From Pseudomonadales bacterium (lineage in GTDB: Bacteria; Pseudomonadota; Gammaproteobacteria; Pseudomonadales; Natronospirillaceae), in contig JALJPK010000023.1 in NCBI GenBank assembly GCA_022968985.1, positions 1 to 47,720 of the forward strand: a DNA stretch of 47,720 bases. The letters run 5' to 3'. Below the pieces are notes generated by a model. That model was given only the letters and a program-made list of their open reading frames with translations. It made no database searches and had not been told where the DNA came from. The position numbers and the translations under genes were made by a program. Shown in pieces: positions 1 through 8,085 of this stretch. Within the stretch, counting starts at the first letter, position 1. The number at the start of each line of letters is the position of its first letter.

Positions 1-2
1 CA

Positions 3-497
3 GATATTATGGCATCATCAGGCGCGTTAATGGCTTATGCCTGCGCATTACCGGCGTTTATGATCATTAAAGTGTTGGTCCCCGCATTCTTTGCAAGAAA
101 AGATACTAAAACCCCAGTTAAAATCGGATTGGTAGCAGTTGGAATAAATATCGTAGCGAGTATTTTTGCTGCTTTGCTGTTTGGTTTTGTAGGTTTAGCA
201 GTAGCTACTGCGATAAGTGCGTGGACCCATGTCATCTTATTAATGATTATTATGATCAAAAAAGACATGATCCATATCGCTTTGATAGAATCCCTTAACT
301 GGATTAAAGCAGTTTTAGGTGCAATATGTATGGTCATGGTATTGTATTTTGTCGATAAATCACAAACTTGGTGGTTAGAATCTGCTGATATTGCGCGCGC
401 CATGCAGTTGATTCTGTTAGTTGGAATCGGTATTAGCGTTTATATAATCAGTTTGTTAATTTTAGGTGTGAGATTTCGTCATTTAAAAAGCAGTTAA
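3..497 (+). CDS. murJ: Lipid II flippase MurJ, C-terminal part (5' end outside window)
   Basis: This is the C-terminal third of the MurJ/MviN family, which moves lipid II across the inner membrane for peptidoglycan synthesis. The frame is open to the window edge, so the true start lies upstream and the visible 164 or so codons are partial. The stretch YACALPAFMIIKVLVPAFFA followed by RKDTKTPVKIG is typical of the MurJ core. About four hydrophobic segments follow, ending in a short basic tail. It precedes ribF by about 40 bp, the usual gammaproteobacterial murJ-ribF-ileS order; the rpsT gene often found between them is not seen. The family call is firm; the exact number of membrane helices in this fragment is a hydropathy impression. 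Confidence 0.93.
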   Translation, partial: DIMASSGALMAYACALPAFMIIKVLVPAFFARKDTKTPVKIGLVAVGINIVASIFAALLFGFVGLAVATAISAWTHVILLMIIMIKKDMIHIALIESLNWIKAVLGAICMVMVLYFVDKSQTWWLESADIARAMQLILLVGIGISVYIISLLILGVRFRHLKSS

Positions 498-504
498 CCT
501 AGCG

Positions 505-510
505 TATAAT
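505..510 (+). promoter_or_regulatory. Candidate -10 box of the ribF-ileS promoter
   Basis: A perfect TATAAT sits at 505-510, just after the murJ stop. No good -35 is seen at the expected distance (the best is an AT-rich hexamer near 482-487). Initiation would fall near 517, downstream of the GTG at 513, which supports the ATG at 540 as the real ribF start. Inference from sequence only. Confidence 0.42.
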
Positions 511-539
511 GGGTGGTTTGTGACTATATAACGAGTTTT

Positions 540-1472
540 ATGCGTTTTTTTAAACATCCTACTGCTATAAACAATAAAGATGAAAAGCCTAGTGTGGTTT
601 GTATCGGTAATTTCGATGCGGTGCATTTAGGCCATCAAACGTTAATTAAGCGCGCAAGAGTCATTGCCGATGAACAGAATTTACAAACGGTTGCGTGTTT
701 TTTTGAGCCGCAACCCAAAGAGTTTTTTCTAAAAGACAAAGCACCGCATCGTATTACTAATTTGCGTAACAAAGTGTTTTGGTTAGATCATTATGCTGTA
801 GATGTGGCTTATTGCGTGGATTTTAACAAAAACATGCAAACATTAAGTGCTAAAAAGTTTGTAGAACAAATATTATTAAAACAATTAAATGCAAAAGCCA
901 TCATCGTAGGTGATGATTTTCGATTTGGTTGTAACCGTGACGGCGATTTTAAATTCTTAAGTGAGTTTTTAAAACCATTGGGTGTTTATGTCGAACAAGC
1001 CCAAAGTGTGATTATAAATAATGCACGAGTCAGCAGTTCAATGATTCGTGAATGTTTAGATAACGCAGACATTAAAACCACCAATCAATTATTGGGTAGA
1101 CAATACTCTATAATTGGCAAAGTCGTAAAAGGCAATCAGTTGGGTCGAACCATTAATACCCCAACAGCTAATATCAGTTTAAAAACTAAACTCCCTGCAA
1201 TTGATGGGGTTTGGGCATGTAATGTGACAATTAATAATCACGATTACGACGCTGTCGCAAATGTAGGGGCAAGACCCACATTAAACAGTTTTAAGCCAAT
1301 ATTAGAAGTACATATTTTAGATTTTGATCAAGACATATATGATCAAATTATCGAAACGCGTTTTGTAAAAAAAATACGAGATATTAAAAAGTTTAATTCA
1401 CTTGATGAATTAAAAGCTCAAATACAACAAGACATACAACAAGCCAAAACCATTTTCCAACAAGCGAATTGA
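540..1472 (+). CDS. ribF: Bifunctional riboflavin kinase / FAD synthetase RibF
   Basis: RibF phosphorylates riboflavin to FMN and adenylates FMN to FAD in the cytoplasm. The N-terminal nucleotidyltransferase domain shows CIGNFDAVHLGH near residue 22, equivalent to the GNFDGVHxGH ATP-binding motif, and later VGDDFRFG and SSSMIR. The C-terminal flavokinase domain shows GRQYSIIGKVVKGNQLGRT and NTPTANI, then VANVGARPT and EVHILDF. The length of 310 residues matches the family. ATG 540 was chosen over the in-frame GTG at 513 because it has ACGAG upstream, lies after the candidate TATAAT promoter, and gives the usual short N-terminus. The ileS start follows three bases after the stop, so the two are co-transcribed. 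Confidence 0.96.
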   Translation: MRFFKHPTAINNKDEKPSVVCIGNFDAVHLGHQTLIKRARVIADEQNLQTVACFFEPQPKEFFLKDKAPHRITNLRNKVFWLDHYAVDVAYCVDFNKNMQTLSAKKFVEQILLKQLNAKAIIVGDDFRFGCNRDGDFKFLSEFLKPLGVYVEQAQSVIINNARVSSSMIRECLDNADIKTTNQLLGRQYSIIGKVVKGNQLGRTINTPTANISLKTKLPAIDGVWACNVTINNHDYDAVANVGARPTLNSFKPILEVHILDFDQDIYDQIIETRFVKKIRDIKKFNSLDELKAQIQQDIQQAKTIFQQAN

Positions 1473-1475
1473 AAC

Positions 1476-4286
1476 ATGACAGACCCAATTAATTACAAAG
1501 CAACGCTTAATTTGCCAAATACTAGTTTTGCTATGAAAGCTAACTTGGCTAACCGTGAACCACAAATGTTAAAAAAGTGGTTACAAGACGATATTTATCA
1601 GAAGATTCGTGAATCTTCAAAAGGTCGTCCTAAATTTATTTTGCATGATGGCCCTCCATACGCAAATGGTGATATTCATATTGGTCACGCGGTTAATAAA
1701 ATTTTAAAAGATATTATTTTAAAATCAAAAACATTAAGTGGTTTCGACGCACCTTACGTACCTGGTTGGGATTGTCATGGTTTACCTATTGAGCATAAAG
1801 TTGAATTAAAAAAAGGTAAAGCGGGCGTTAAAATAGACAAAAAAACATTCCGTCAAGAATGTCGTAAATACGCAGCGAAACAAGTTGCGGGTCAAAAAGA
1901 AGATTTTAAACGTTTAGGTATTTTTGCCGATTGGGATAATCCATATTTAACAATGGATCCACAATTTGAAGCAGACATCATTCGTAGTCTAGGTAAAATC
2001 GCTGAAAATGGACACTTACACAAAGGTTTCAAACCTGTGTATTGGTCAGTTGTTGGTGGTTCAGCTTTAGCAGAAGCAGAAGTTGAGTATCAAGACAAAA
2101 CGTCACAAGCTATCGATGTGGCTTACCCAGTTAAAGATGTTAGCGCGTTAAACGCTATATTTTCTACAGATGTTGATGCAGCAAGTCTAGTTATCTGGAC
2201 AACCACACCTTGGACGTTACCCGCATCATTAGCCATTTCAACCGGTGCTGAAATTGAATACTCGTTAATTAAAACAGAAAAAGGCAACTTAGTTGTTGCC
2301 TCTGATTTAGTTGAAGCAGCCTGTACACGTTTTGAAGTGGAATTTGAAGTATTAGCAACATGTAGTGGTGCTCAATTAGAAAACTTAGTATGTTTGCATC
2401 CTTTTTATGAGCGTGACATCCCCGTATTAAATGGCGAACACGTAACCGTTGATGCGGGTACGGGTTGTGTACATACTGCACCGGATCATGGTGTAGACGA
2501 TTTTAATGTATGTCGTCAATACAACATTAAAACAATCGATCCATTAGACGATGGCGGAATTTATCGCGAAACGGTTGAGCTTTTTGCAGGTCAGCATGTT
2601 TATAAAATGGACGAGCCGATCATTAGTTTATTAAAAGAAAAAAATAAATTAATGTCGCATGTATCAATTGTTCACTCTTACGCGCATTGCTGGAGAACCA
2701 AGACACCTTTAATCTATCGTGCTACTCCACAGTGGTTTATCAGTATGGAGAAAAAAGGTTTGCGTCAAATGTCTCTTGATGCGGTTAAAGATGTGCAGTG
2801 GGTACCTTCATGGGGTGAAGCTCGTATTAACTCAATGTTAGACAGCTCACCAGACTGGTGTATTTCACGCCAGCGTACTTGGGGTGTGCCAATTACTTTA
2901 TTCTTAAGTAAAAAAGACGGTTCATTACACCCGGATACTCCCGCGTTAATTGAAAAAATCGCTTTGCTTGTTGAAAAAGACAACATGGACGCGTGGTGGG
3001 ATTTAGACGTCAAAGATTTATTAGGTGATGACGCCGACAACTGGGAGAAAACAACCGACACATTAGATGTTTGGTTCGACTCAGGTGTGACGCATTCTGC
3101 TGTATTAAAACGCCGTGAAGAATTAGATCAATATCCAGCTGATTTGTATTTAGAAGGATCGGATCAACATCGTGGTTGGTTCCAATCGTCTTTAAAAACT
3201 GGATTAGCAATTAATGGCACTGCACCTTATAAAACAGTGTTAACCCACGGTTTTACAGTGGATGCTGACGGTAAAAAAATGTCTAAATCAATTGGTAATA
3301 CAGTTGCACCACAAGACATTGCTAAAACCTTAGGAGTAGACGTTTTACGTTTATGGGTGGCATCTACCGACTACAGTGGAGACATCGCAGTAAGTGATGA
3401 AATCTTCAAACGTACAGCAGATAGTTATCGTCGTATTCGTAATACCGCTCGATTCTTGATTTCTAACTTAAATGGTTTTGATCCAAAAACCGATTTAGTT
3501 AAACACGAAGATTTATTAAGTTTGGATCAGTGGATATTAGAGCGTGCAAAACAAGTTCAAGCAGAAATTATCGAAGCGTTTGATACTTATCAATTCCACA
3601 CGGTTTATCAAAAATTACATAATTTCTGTTCATTAGATCTTGGTGGCTTCTATTTAGACATCATTAAAGATCGTCAGTACACATGTAAAACAGATTCGTT
3701 ACCACGAAGATCTTGTCAAACCGCTTTGTACCAAGTACTAGATTCATTAGTGCGTTGGATGGCGCCAATTACATCGTTTACAGCAGATGAATTGTGGAAA
3801 GCAATGCCTGGTGATAGAGACGAATATGTATTTACACAACTTTGGTCAGAAAATTTAAAACCTATGTCCAAAAGTAATACATTAGAGTTTGGTTATTGGG
3901 AAAAAGTAAAAGACGTCAAACAAAACGTAAATAAAGTTTTAGAACTAGCGCGTAAAGATAAAGGCATTAAAGGTTCGTTATCGGCTGAAGTGACTTTATA
4001 TTGTTCACAAGAAATCACTGATTTGTTAAATCAATTAAGTGAAGAATTACGTTTTGTGATGATCACATCAAAAGCAGAAGTATTGCCACTGGATCAAGCA
4101 AAAGAAGGTGTTTATGCCACAGACTTAGATGGTCTAAAAGTGAGCATTGAATTATCTGAAAAAACAAAATGCGCACGCTGTTGGCATCATAGCGACGAAG
4201 TAGGGGTAGAAGAAAAACACCCTGAATTATGTGGTCGTTGTGTCACAAACATAGATGGTGAAGGTGAAGTAAGAAAATTTGCTTAA
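1476..4286 (+). CDS. ileS: Isoleucyl-tRNA synthetase
   Basis: This class I aminoacyl-tRNA synthetase charges tRNA-Ile with isoleucine. HIGH is at residues 68-71 within [11 protein letters not shown], and KMSKS is at about 601-605 in [10 protein letters not shown]. The CP1 editing region includes [10 protein letters not shown] and [14 protein letters not shown]-terminal zinc-binding module has cysteines at about 899, 902, 919 and 922 (CARCW...CGRC). The length of 936 residues is close to the E. coli enzyme (938). It follows ribF by three bases. In most gammaproteobacteria lspA comes directly after ileS; here it is replaced by a 250-bp non-coding gap holding repeats and a terminator, so ileS appears to end the transcript. 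Confidence 0.98.
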   Translation: MTDPINYKATLNLPNTSFAMKANLANREPQMLKKWLQDDIYQKIRESSKGRPKFILHDGPPYANGDIHIGHAVNKILKDIILKSKTLSGFDAPYVPGWDCHGLPIEHKVELKKGKAGVKIDKKTFRQECRKYAAKQVAGQKEDFKRLGIFADWDNPYLTMDPQFEADIIRSLGKIAENGHLHKGFKPVYWSVVGGSALAEAEVEYQDKTSQAIDVAYPVKDVSALNAIFSTDVDAASLVIWTTTPWTLPASLAISTGAEIEYSLIKTEKGNLVVASDLVEAACTRFEVEFEVLATCSGAQLENLVCLHPFYERDIPVLNGEHVTVDAGTGCVHTAPDHGVDDFNVCRQYNIKTIDPLDDGGIYRETVELFAGQHVYKMDEPIISLLKEKNKLMSHVSIVHSYAHCWRTKTPLIYRATPQWFISMEKKGLRQMSLDAVKDVQWVPSWGEARINSMLDSSPDWCISRQRTWGVPITLFLSKKDGSLHPDTPALIEKIALLVEKDNMDAWWDLDVKDLLGDDADNWEKTTDTLDVWFDSGVTHSAVLKRREELDQYPADLYLEGSDQHRGWFQSSLKTGLAINGTAPYKTVLTHGFTVDADGKKMSKSIGNTVAPQDIAKTLGVDVLRLWVASTDYSGDIAVSDEIFKRTADSYRRIRNTARFLISNLNGFDPKTDLVKHEDLLSLDQWILERAKQVQAEIIEAFDTYQFHTVYQKLHNFCSLDLGGFYLDIIKDRQYTCKTDSLPRRSCQTALYQVLDSLVRWMAPITSFTADELWKAMPGDRDEYVFTQLWSENLKPMSKSNTLEFGYWEKVKDVKQNVNKVLELARKDKGIKGSLSAEVTLYCSQEITDLLNQLSEELRFVMITSKAEVLPLDQAKEGVYATDLDGLKVSIELSEKTKCARCWHHSDEVGVEEKHPELCGRCVTNIDGEGEVRKFA

Positions 4287-4292
4287 AAAGTA

Positions 4293-4402
4293 ATTCAGTT
4301 TAGACCTAAAATGGCCTATAGCTTTGTTGAGAAATGATTATTTACACTTGTAAATGCACATTTCACGCCTCGCTATAAACCATTTTGTCCACAACCTGAA
4401 TC
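4293..4402. repeat. MITE-like long imperfect inverted repeat (about 110 bp)
   Basis: The arms at about 4293-4322 and 4373-4402 pair at 21 of 30 positions, including ATTCAG/CTGAAT, AAAATGG/CCATTTT and ATAGC/GCTAT. The centre holds a nested hairpin, ATTTACA-ct-TGTAAAT, flanked by GAAATG and CATTTC. This is a small, non-coding, long-stem palindrome of the sort seen in dispersed miniature elements. It sits where lspA is normally found. No second copy was seen in the window. Confidence 0.6.
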
Positions 4403-4416
4403 ACTTTAAAATCACT

Positions 4417-4441
4417 AATCCCGCGAAAGCGGGATTTTTTT
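4417..4441 (+). terminator. Rho-independent terminator after ileS
   Basis: The stem AATCCCGC / GCGGGATT encloses a GAAA tetraloop and runs into a series of T residues. It lies 130 bp after the ileS stop, with fkpB in its own unit downstream. Confidence 0.85.
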
Positions 4442-4443
4442 AT

Positions 4444-4506
4444 TGTAGGTCGAGCTTTAACTCGTCTGTTTTAATAAATAACAGATCGACAAAAGTCGAA
4501 CCTACA
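4444..4506. repeat. REP-like pair in inverted orientation (BIME-like)
   Basis: Two 23-nt units face each other at 4444-4466 (plus) and 4484-4506 (minus). Each begins with TGTAGG and carries a small hairpin with a 3-4 nt loop and a conserved A/T mismatch near the base. The GTAG head plus short imperfect hairpin is the layout of REP sequences served by RAYT transposases (known for that family). Relatives occur at 6403 and 30528. Confidence 0.62.
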
Positions 4507-4536
4507 TGGATTACAATAAATTAAAACGAAAAAATT

Positions 4537-4962
4537 ATGAATATAAATGACAAAAGCAGTGTGACATTAAATTTTCAATTGCAATTACCCGACGGTCAAA
4601 TCATCGACAGTAATTTTGATAAAGCGCCAGCCACTTTTAAAATTGGTGACGGTAATTTAATGCCAGGATTTGAATCCGCATTAATGGGTTTAAAAGCAGG
4701 CGATGAAAAAACTACAATCATTGAAAGTGAAAACGCTTTTGGCAAACCCAATCCACAAAATATTCAAAATATTAAACGCGAAGATTTTGCCAAAGACATC
4801 GAATTACAACAAGGTTTAATTATTTCGTTTGCAGATGCAAATAATTCAGAGTTACCAGGGGTGATTAAATCTTGGGACGAAAAATGGGTGGAAGTTGATT
4901 TTAATCATCCTTTAGCAGGCAAAGAAATTACGTTTAAAGTTAAGATTAAAGAGGTTAACTAA
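4537..4962 (+). CDS. fkpB: FKBP-type peptidyl-prolyl isomerase, SlpA/FkpB type
   Basis: This is a cytoplasmic FKBP-fold prolyl isomerase and chaperone. The FKBP core shows [19 protein letters not shown], then [26 protein letters not shown], where the G-x-G and LMPGFE elements match the SlpA active-site region. The middle part, with YGKP replaced by [10 protein letters not shown], corresponds to the insert-in-flap domain, and the HPLAGK motif closes the fold. At 141 residues it is slightly shorter than E. coli SlpA (149). Its TAA overlaps the ispH ATG by one base (taATG), a conserved fkpB-ispH coupling. The preceding gene is normally lspA, which is missing here. Confidence 0.93.
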   Translation: MNINDKSSVTLNFQLQLPDGQIIDSNFDKAPATFKIGDGNLMPGFESALMGLKAGDEKTTIIESENAFGKPNPQNIQNIKREDFAKDIELQQGLIISFADANNSELPGVIKSWDEKWVEVDFNHPLAGKEITFKVKIKEVN

Positions 4963-5915
4963 TGGACATTCAATTAGCAAATCCCCGTGGTTTTTGTGCT
5001 GGTGTTGATCGAGCGATCGATATTGTAAACAGAGCATTAGATTTACACGGCGCGCCCATGTATGTGCGTCACGAAGTGGTTCACAACAAATTTGTAGTAG
5101 AAACACTAAAAGCAAAAGGCGCGGTATTTGTTAAAGAATTGGATGAAGTACCAGACGGTAAAATAGTTATATTTAGCGCGCACGGTGTATCAAAAGCCGT
5201 ACAACAAGAAGCGCAACGTAGAAACTTAAAAGTATTTGATGCCACCTGCCCACTAGTAACAAAAGTACATCTACAGGTTTTACGTTATTCAAAAGACGCA
5301 AACGAATGCATTTTAATTGGCCATAAAGGACACCCAGAAGTAGAAGGAACAATGGGGCAGTTTGATGAGAGCTCCGGCGGAAAAATGTATTTGGTAGAAG
5401 ACGTAGAAGACGTTAACAATTTAAGCGTGCAAAACCCAGAGAAACTGGCTTTTGTCACCCAAACAACATTAAGTATGGATGACTGTAATGCAGTGATTGA
5501 TGCTTTAAAACACAAATATCCTAATATCCAAGGCCCAAAACAAGACGACATTTGTTATGCCACCCAAAATCGTCAAGACGCAGTAAAAGTGTTAGCGAAA
5601 GAATGTGATGTGGTGATTGTGGTGGGATCTGTAAATTCATCCAACTCAAATCGTTTACGTGAATTAGCGCAGCGAATTGGAGCAAAAGCGTATTTGGTAG
5701 ATACCCCTGATCAAATAGAAAAACATTGGTTAGACGGCGCCAAACAAATTGGAGTAACAGCAGGCGCTTCAGCACCAGAAGTGTTGGTACAAAGAGTGAT
5801 AACAGGTTTAAAAGAATTAGGCGCAGTCAATACAAAAGAAATTGAAGGCATAGAAGAAAATGTGACTTTTAATATTCCAAGAGAGCTACGCATGGTTAAT
5901 AAAACGGAGTTGTAA
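4962..5915 (+). CDS. ispH: 4-hydroxy-3-methylbut-2-enyl diphosphate reductase IspH
   Basis: IspH is the last enzyme of the MEP isoprenoid pathway; it converts HMBPP to IPP and DMAPP using a [4Fe-4S] cluster. The sequence starts with [19 protein letters not shown], putting the first cluster cysteine at residue 12 as in E. coli. The second lies in [11 protein letters not shown] and the third in the [12 protein letters not shown] region context. [14 protein letters not shown] holds the substrate-binding His and Glu, and TQTTLS the conserved Thr. Its 317 residues match the family. The gene is coupled at both ends by one-base taATG overlaps, to fkpB and to the following NYN gene. Confidence 0.97.
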   Translation: MDIQLANPRGFCAGVDRAIDIVNRALDLHGAPMYVRHEVVHNKFVVETLKAKGAVFVKELDEVPDGKIVIFSAHGVSKAVQQEAQRRNLKVFDATCPLVTKVHLQVLRYSKDANECILIGHKGHPEVEGTMGQFDESSGGKMYLVEDVEDVNNLSVQNPEKLAFVTQTTLSMDDCNAVIDALKHKYPNIQGPKQDDICYATQNRQDAVKVLAKECDVVIVVGSVNSSNSNRLRELAQRIGAKAYLVDTPDQIEKHWLDGAKQIGVTAGASAPEVLVQRVITGLKELGAVNTKEIEGIEENVTFNIPRELRMVNKTEL

Positions 5916-6400
5916 TGGAAGAGCCAAGAAAAAAAATAGGCATTTTGGTGGACGTACAAAATATTTATTACACCACCAAACAAGGTTTTAATCAGTCGTT
6001 TAATTATAGAAAGTTTATAAAATACGCACAAGGTTTAGGTGACGTAGTAGTGGCCAATGCTTATGCTACAGAGCGTGGTGATGACGGACAACATAAATTT
6101 CAAACCATGTTAAAACACATTGGCTTTAATGTGAAATTAAAACCGTTTATTCAACGTGCAGATGGTAGTGCAAAAGGCGATTGGGATGTAGGTATCACGA
6201 TAGATGCCATGGATATTGCTAACGACATTGATCAATTGATTTTATTATCAGGTGATGGTGACTTTGATTTATTATTACAAAAATTACGTAAAGATTATCA
6301 AGTGAATTGCCAGGTGTTTGGTGTAAAAAGACTCACAGCTCAATCGTTAGTTAATAGCGCTAATAAATACATAGCAATTGATAGTGATTGGTTGTTATAA
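5915..6400 (+). CDS. NYN-domain (LabA/DUF88-like) protein, putative ribonuclease
   Basis: This 161-residue protein matches the NYN/LabA-like family, a PIN-fold group of predicted metal-dependent ribonucleases. The conserved acidic positions are visible: Asp in GILVDVQNIYY near residue 12, KGDWDVGITIDAM in the middle, and LLSGDGDFDLLLQKLR near 107-122. The C-terminus, VFGVKRLTAQSLVNSAN, follows the fold. It overlaps the ispH stop by one base, so it is translated with an isoprenoid gene. That pairing is probably convenience rather than function. No RNA target can be inferred. Confidence 0.88.
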   Translation: MEEPRKKIGILVDVQNIYYTTKQGFNQSFNYRKFIKYAQGLGDVVVANAYATERGDDGQHKFQTMLKHIGFNVKLKPFIQRADGSAKGDWDVGITIDAMDIANDIDQLILLSGDGDFDLLLQKLRKDYQVNCQVFGVKRLTAQSLVNSANKYIAIDSDWLL

Positions 6401-6402
6401 AT

Positions 6403-6463
6403 TGTAGGTCAACCTTTAGGTTGTCAAAATCAACAAAAAAGACAATATAAATTCTGATCTACA
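6403..6463. repeat. REP-like pair, second unit degenerate
   Basis: A 23-nt unit at 6403-6425 starts TGTAGGTCAACC and pairs with GGTTGTC around a TTTA loop. An inverted, degraded 23-nt partner at 6441-6463 ends in GATCTACA. The stem bases differ from the copy at 30528 by paired changes. The rest of the 314-bp gap to 6714 is AT-rich with no gene or clear promoter that I can support. Confidence 0.55.
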
Positions 6464-6714
6464 ACTTAAATTCTACAATCCAATAAATGCTTGTTTCAGT
6501 CGAAATCAAACAAATACAATATTCTTAACTGTCGCACTTTTAATACAAAAAAGAATTTGTGGAAACAAACAATTTAAAGTAATGAGTTTAGGTTAGGTTA
6601 ATAATAATGCTCTAGTATATAAATATTACTATTAGGGTAGGGCTGAACACTGTTATAAATAGATATAAAATATTTGCCTATTTCATTAAAAAATTATAAA
6701 CAGAGTAAAAAAAT

Positions 6715-7143
6715 ATGAACAAATTATCATTATTATTAAGTACATCATTATTTTTAAGTTTTAGTGTAATGGCAGATGACAATGTGACAATCACAATGGA
6801 CATTGAAGGAGCCACTTATGGATATGGCCAAATAATGTGTGCAATCTATGACAGTAAATCCAGTTTTTTAAAAGAACCTGCTGCAAAAATGATTGTGCAG
6901 ATTGATGAAAACAACCAAGCTCAATGTGTATTTGAAAATATGCCTAAAGGTGTTTATGCCGCCTCAGCTGTATATGATTTAGACAGCAATGGTGAATTAA
7001 AAACCAATTTTATTGGTATACCTAAAGAGCCAGTGGGTATGTCAAATAATCACAAACCTAAATTTGGGCCACCTAAATTCAAAAAATCGAAACAACAAGT
7101 AACTGGTGATCATGTATTTAATATTGAAGTGGACGCCTCTTAG
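6715..7143 (+). CDS. Secreted DUF2141 family protein
   Basis: A Sec signal peptide is evident: a short N-terminus with Lys, a hydrophobic run, and a likely cleavage after SVMA near residue 20. The mature part matches DUF2141: GQIMCAIYDSKSSFL, then YAASAVYDLDSNGELKTNFIGIPKEPVGMSNN and KFGPPKFKKS. The HDxNxNGKLDTNxxGIPxEG-type block is the family hallmark. The role of DUF2141 is unknown, and the protein is expected to be periplasmic or exported. ATG 6715 has AGAG about ten bases upstream. It is monocistronic, flanked by repeats on both sides. Confidence 0.87.
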   Translation: MNKLSLLLSTSLFLSFSVMADDNVTITMDIEGATYGYGQIMCAIYDSKSSFLKEPAAKMIVQIDENNQAQCVFENMPKGVYAASAVYDLDSNGELKTNFIGIPKEPVGMSNNHKPKFGPPKFKKSKQQVTGDHVFNIEVDAS

Positions 7144-7168
7144 TTGGCATTTAATTATTGCAAACTAT

Positions 7169-7395
7169 GCAACATAGAATTGTGAGCTATACAAAACTTT
7201 AATAGTCAGTAGAACGTATATAAACCCTGTTAGTCGACAAACTTTATATTACATTTAAACAACTAAGCATTGTGAGCTATACAATACTTTAATAGTCAGT
7301 AGAACGTATATAAACCCTGTTAGTCGACAAATTTTAGATTACATTTATGCAACATAGCATTGCGAGCTATACAAAACTTTTATAGTCAGTAAAAT
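7169..7395 (+). repeat. 90-bp direct tandem repeat, about 2.5 copies
   Basis: The block TGTGAGCTATACAA recurs at 7181, 7271 and (as TGCGAGCTAT) 7361, an exact 90-base period. Copies 1 and 2 share long identical stretches such as TTTAATAGTCAGTAGAACG and TATAAACCCTGTTAGTCGAC; copy 3 stops after about 47 bases. Each unit holds a small hairpin, ATAGC-attgtga-GCTAT. The array fills nearly all of the gap between the DUF2141 gene and yaeQ and is not coding. Confidence 0.93.
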
Positions 7396-7403
7396 AATAG
7401 AAC

Positions 7404-7409
7404 TATAAT
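7404..7409 (+). promoter_or_regulatory. Candidate -10 box upstream of yaeQ
   Basis: A TATAAT hexamer lies 16 bases before the yaeQ ATG and right after the truncated last repeat copy. No convincing -35 is present, and initiation here would leave a very short leader. The tandem repeats may supply upstream control. Confidence 0.3.
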
Positions 7410-7424
7410 TCTACTGAGAAAACC

Positions 7425-7964
7425 ATGGCTATTAGCGCTACCGTAATTCGAGCAAAAATCTCTATTGCCGATATGACACGACATTATTACCAAGACCATT
7501 CCCTGACACTTGCTCAACACCCTTCTGAAAATGCAAACCGTCTTATGATTCGTTTATTGGCTTATGCAGTAAACGCCCATGAAGACCTTCAATTCACTAA
7601 AGGTTTAAGTACATCTGACGAACCTGAAATTTGGTTAAAAGATTTAACTGACATTATTGAATTATGGATTGATTTAGGTTTGCCAGACGAATCTAGAATA
7701 AAAAAATCAATTAACCGCTCTCAAAAATCAATTTTATACTGTTATGACGATAAAAGTTTTGCTCCTTGGTTTAAAAAGAACGAAAGCAAACTTACTCACA
7801 AGAAATTATCAGTATTTAAAATTAGTGATAAAAATGCCACCCAATTAGAATCTTTATACGCAAGAGCGTTAGATTTACAAATTAATATCGATGAATCAGA
7901 TATTATGATTGTGGATAATAACACTAATAAAACAATTGAAATTCAAATCGAAAAAGTGCTGTAA
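7425..7964 (+). CDS. yaeQ: YaeQ family protein
   Basis: This 179-residue protein is clearly YaeQ: SLTLAQHPSENANRLMIRLLAYA, LQFTKGLSTSDEPEIWLKDL, and ELWIDLGLPDESRIKKSINR follow the E. coli protein closely. The family has a PD-(D/E)XK nuclease-like fold, with the acidic residues in DEPE and ELWIDLGLPDE in the right places. E. coli YaeQ was linked to RfaH-related phenotypes, but its biochemical role is not settled. The gene stands alone behind a tandem repeat array; the next gene starts 121 bp later. Confidence 0.92.
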   Translation: MAISATVIRAKISIADMTRHYYQDHSLTLAQHPSENANRLMIRLLAYAVNAHEDLQFTKGLSTSDEPEIWLKDLTDIIELWIDLGLPDESRIKKSINRSQKSILYCYDDKSFAPWFKKNESKLTHKKLSVFKISDKNATQLESLYARALDLQINIDESDIMIVDNNTNKTIEIQIEKVL

Positions 7965-8085
7965 AATTCAAATTAAGGTGGTTGATTTTAATAATTGACT
8001 GCCTGTTATTAAGGCAGTATTGATTACGAGTATTTTCATATAATGCAAATAATTGAAGTTTTGATAGTAATCGTGGGATAGAAAT

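Noticed and set aside
7169-7395. CRISPR array
   Set aside because: The repeats are 90 bp and directly adjoining; there are no unique spacers and no cas genes.
7169-7395. Integron attC sites
   Set aside because: No paired GTTRRRY/RYYYAAC core sites or integrase, although repeats lie between small cassettes-sized genes.
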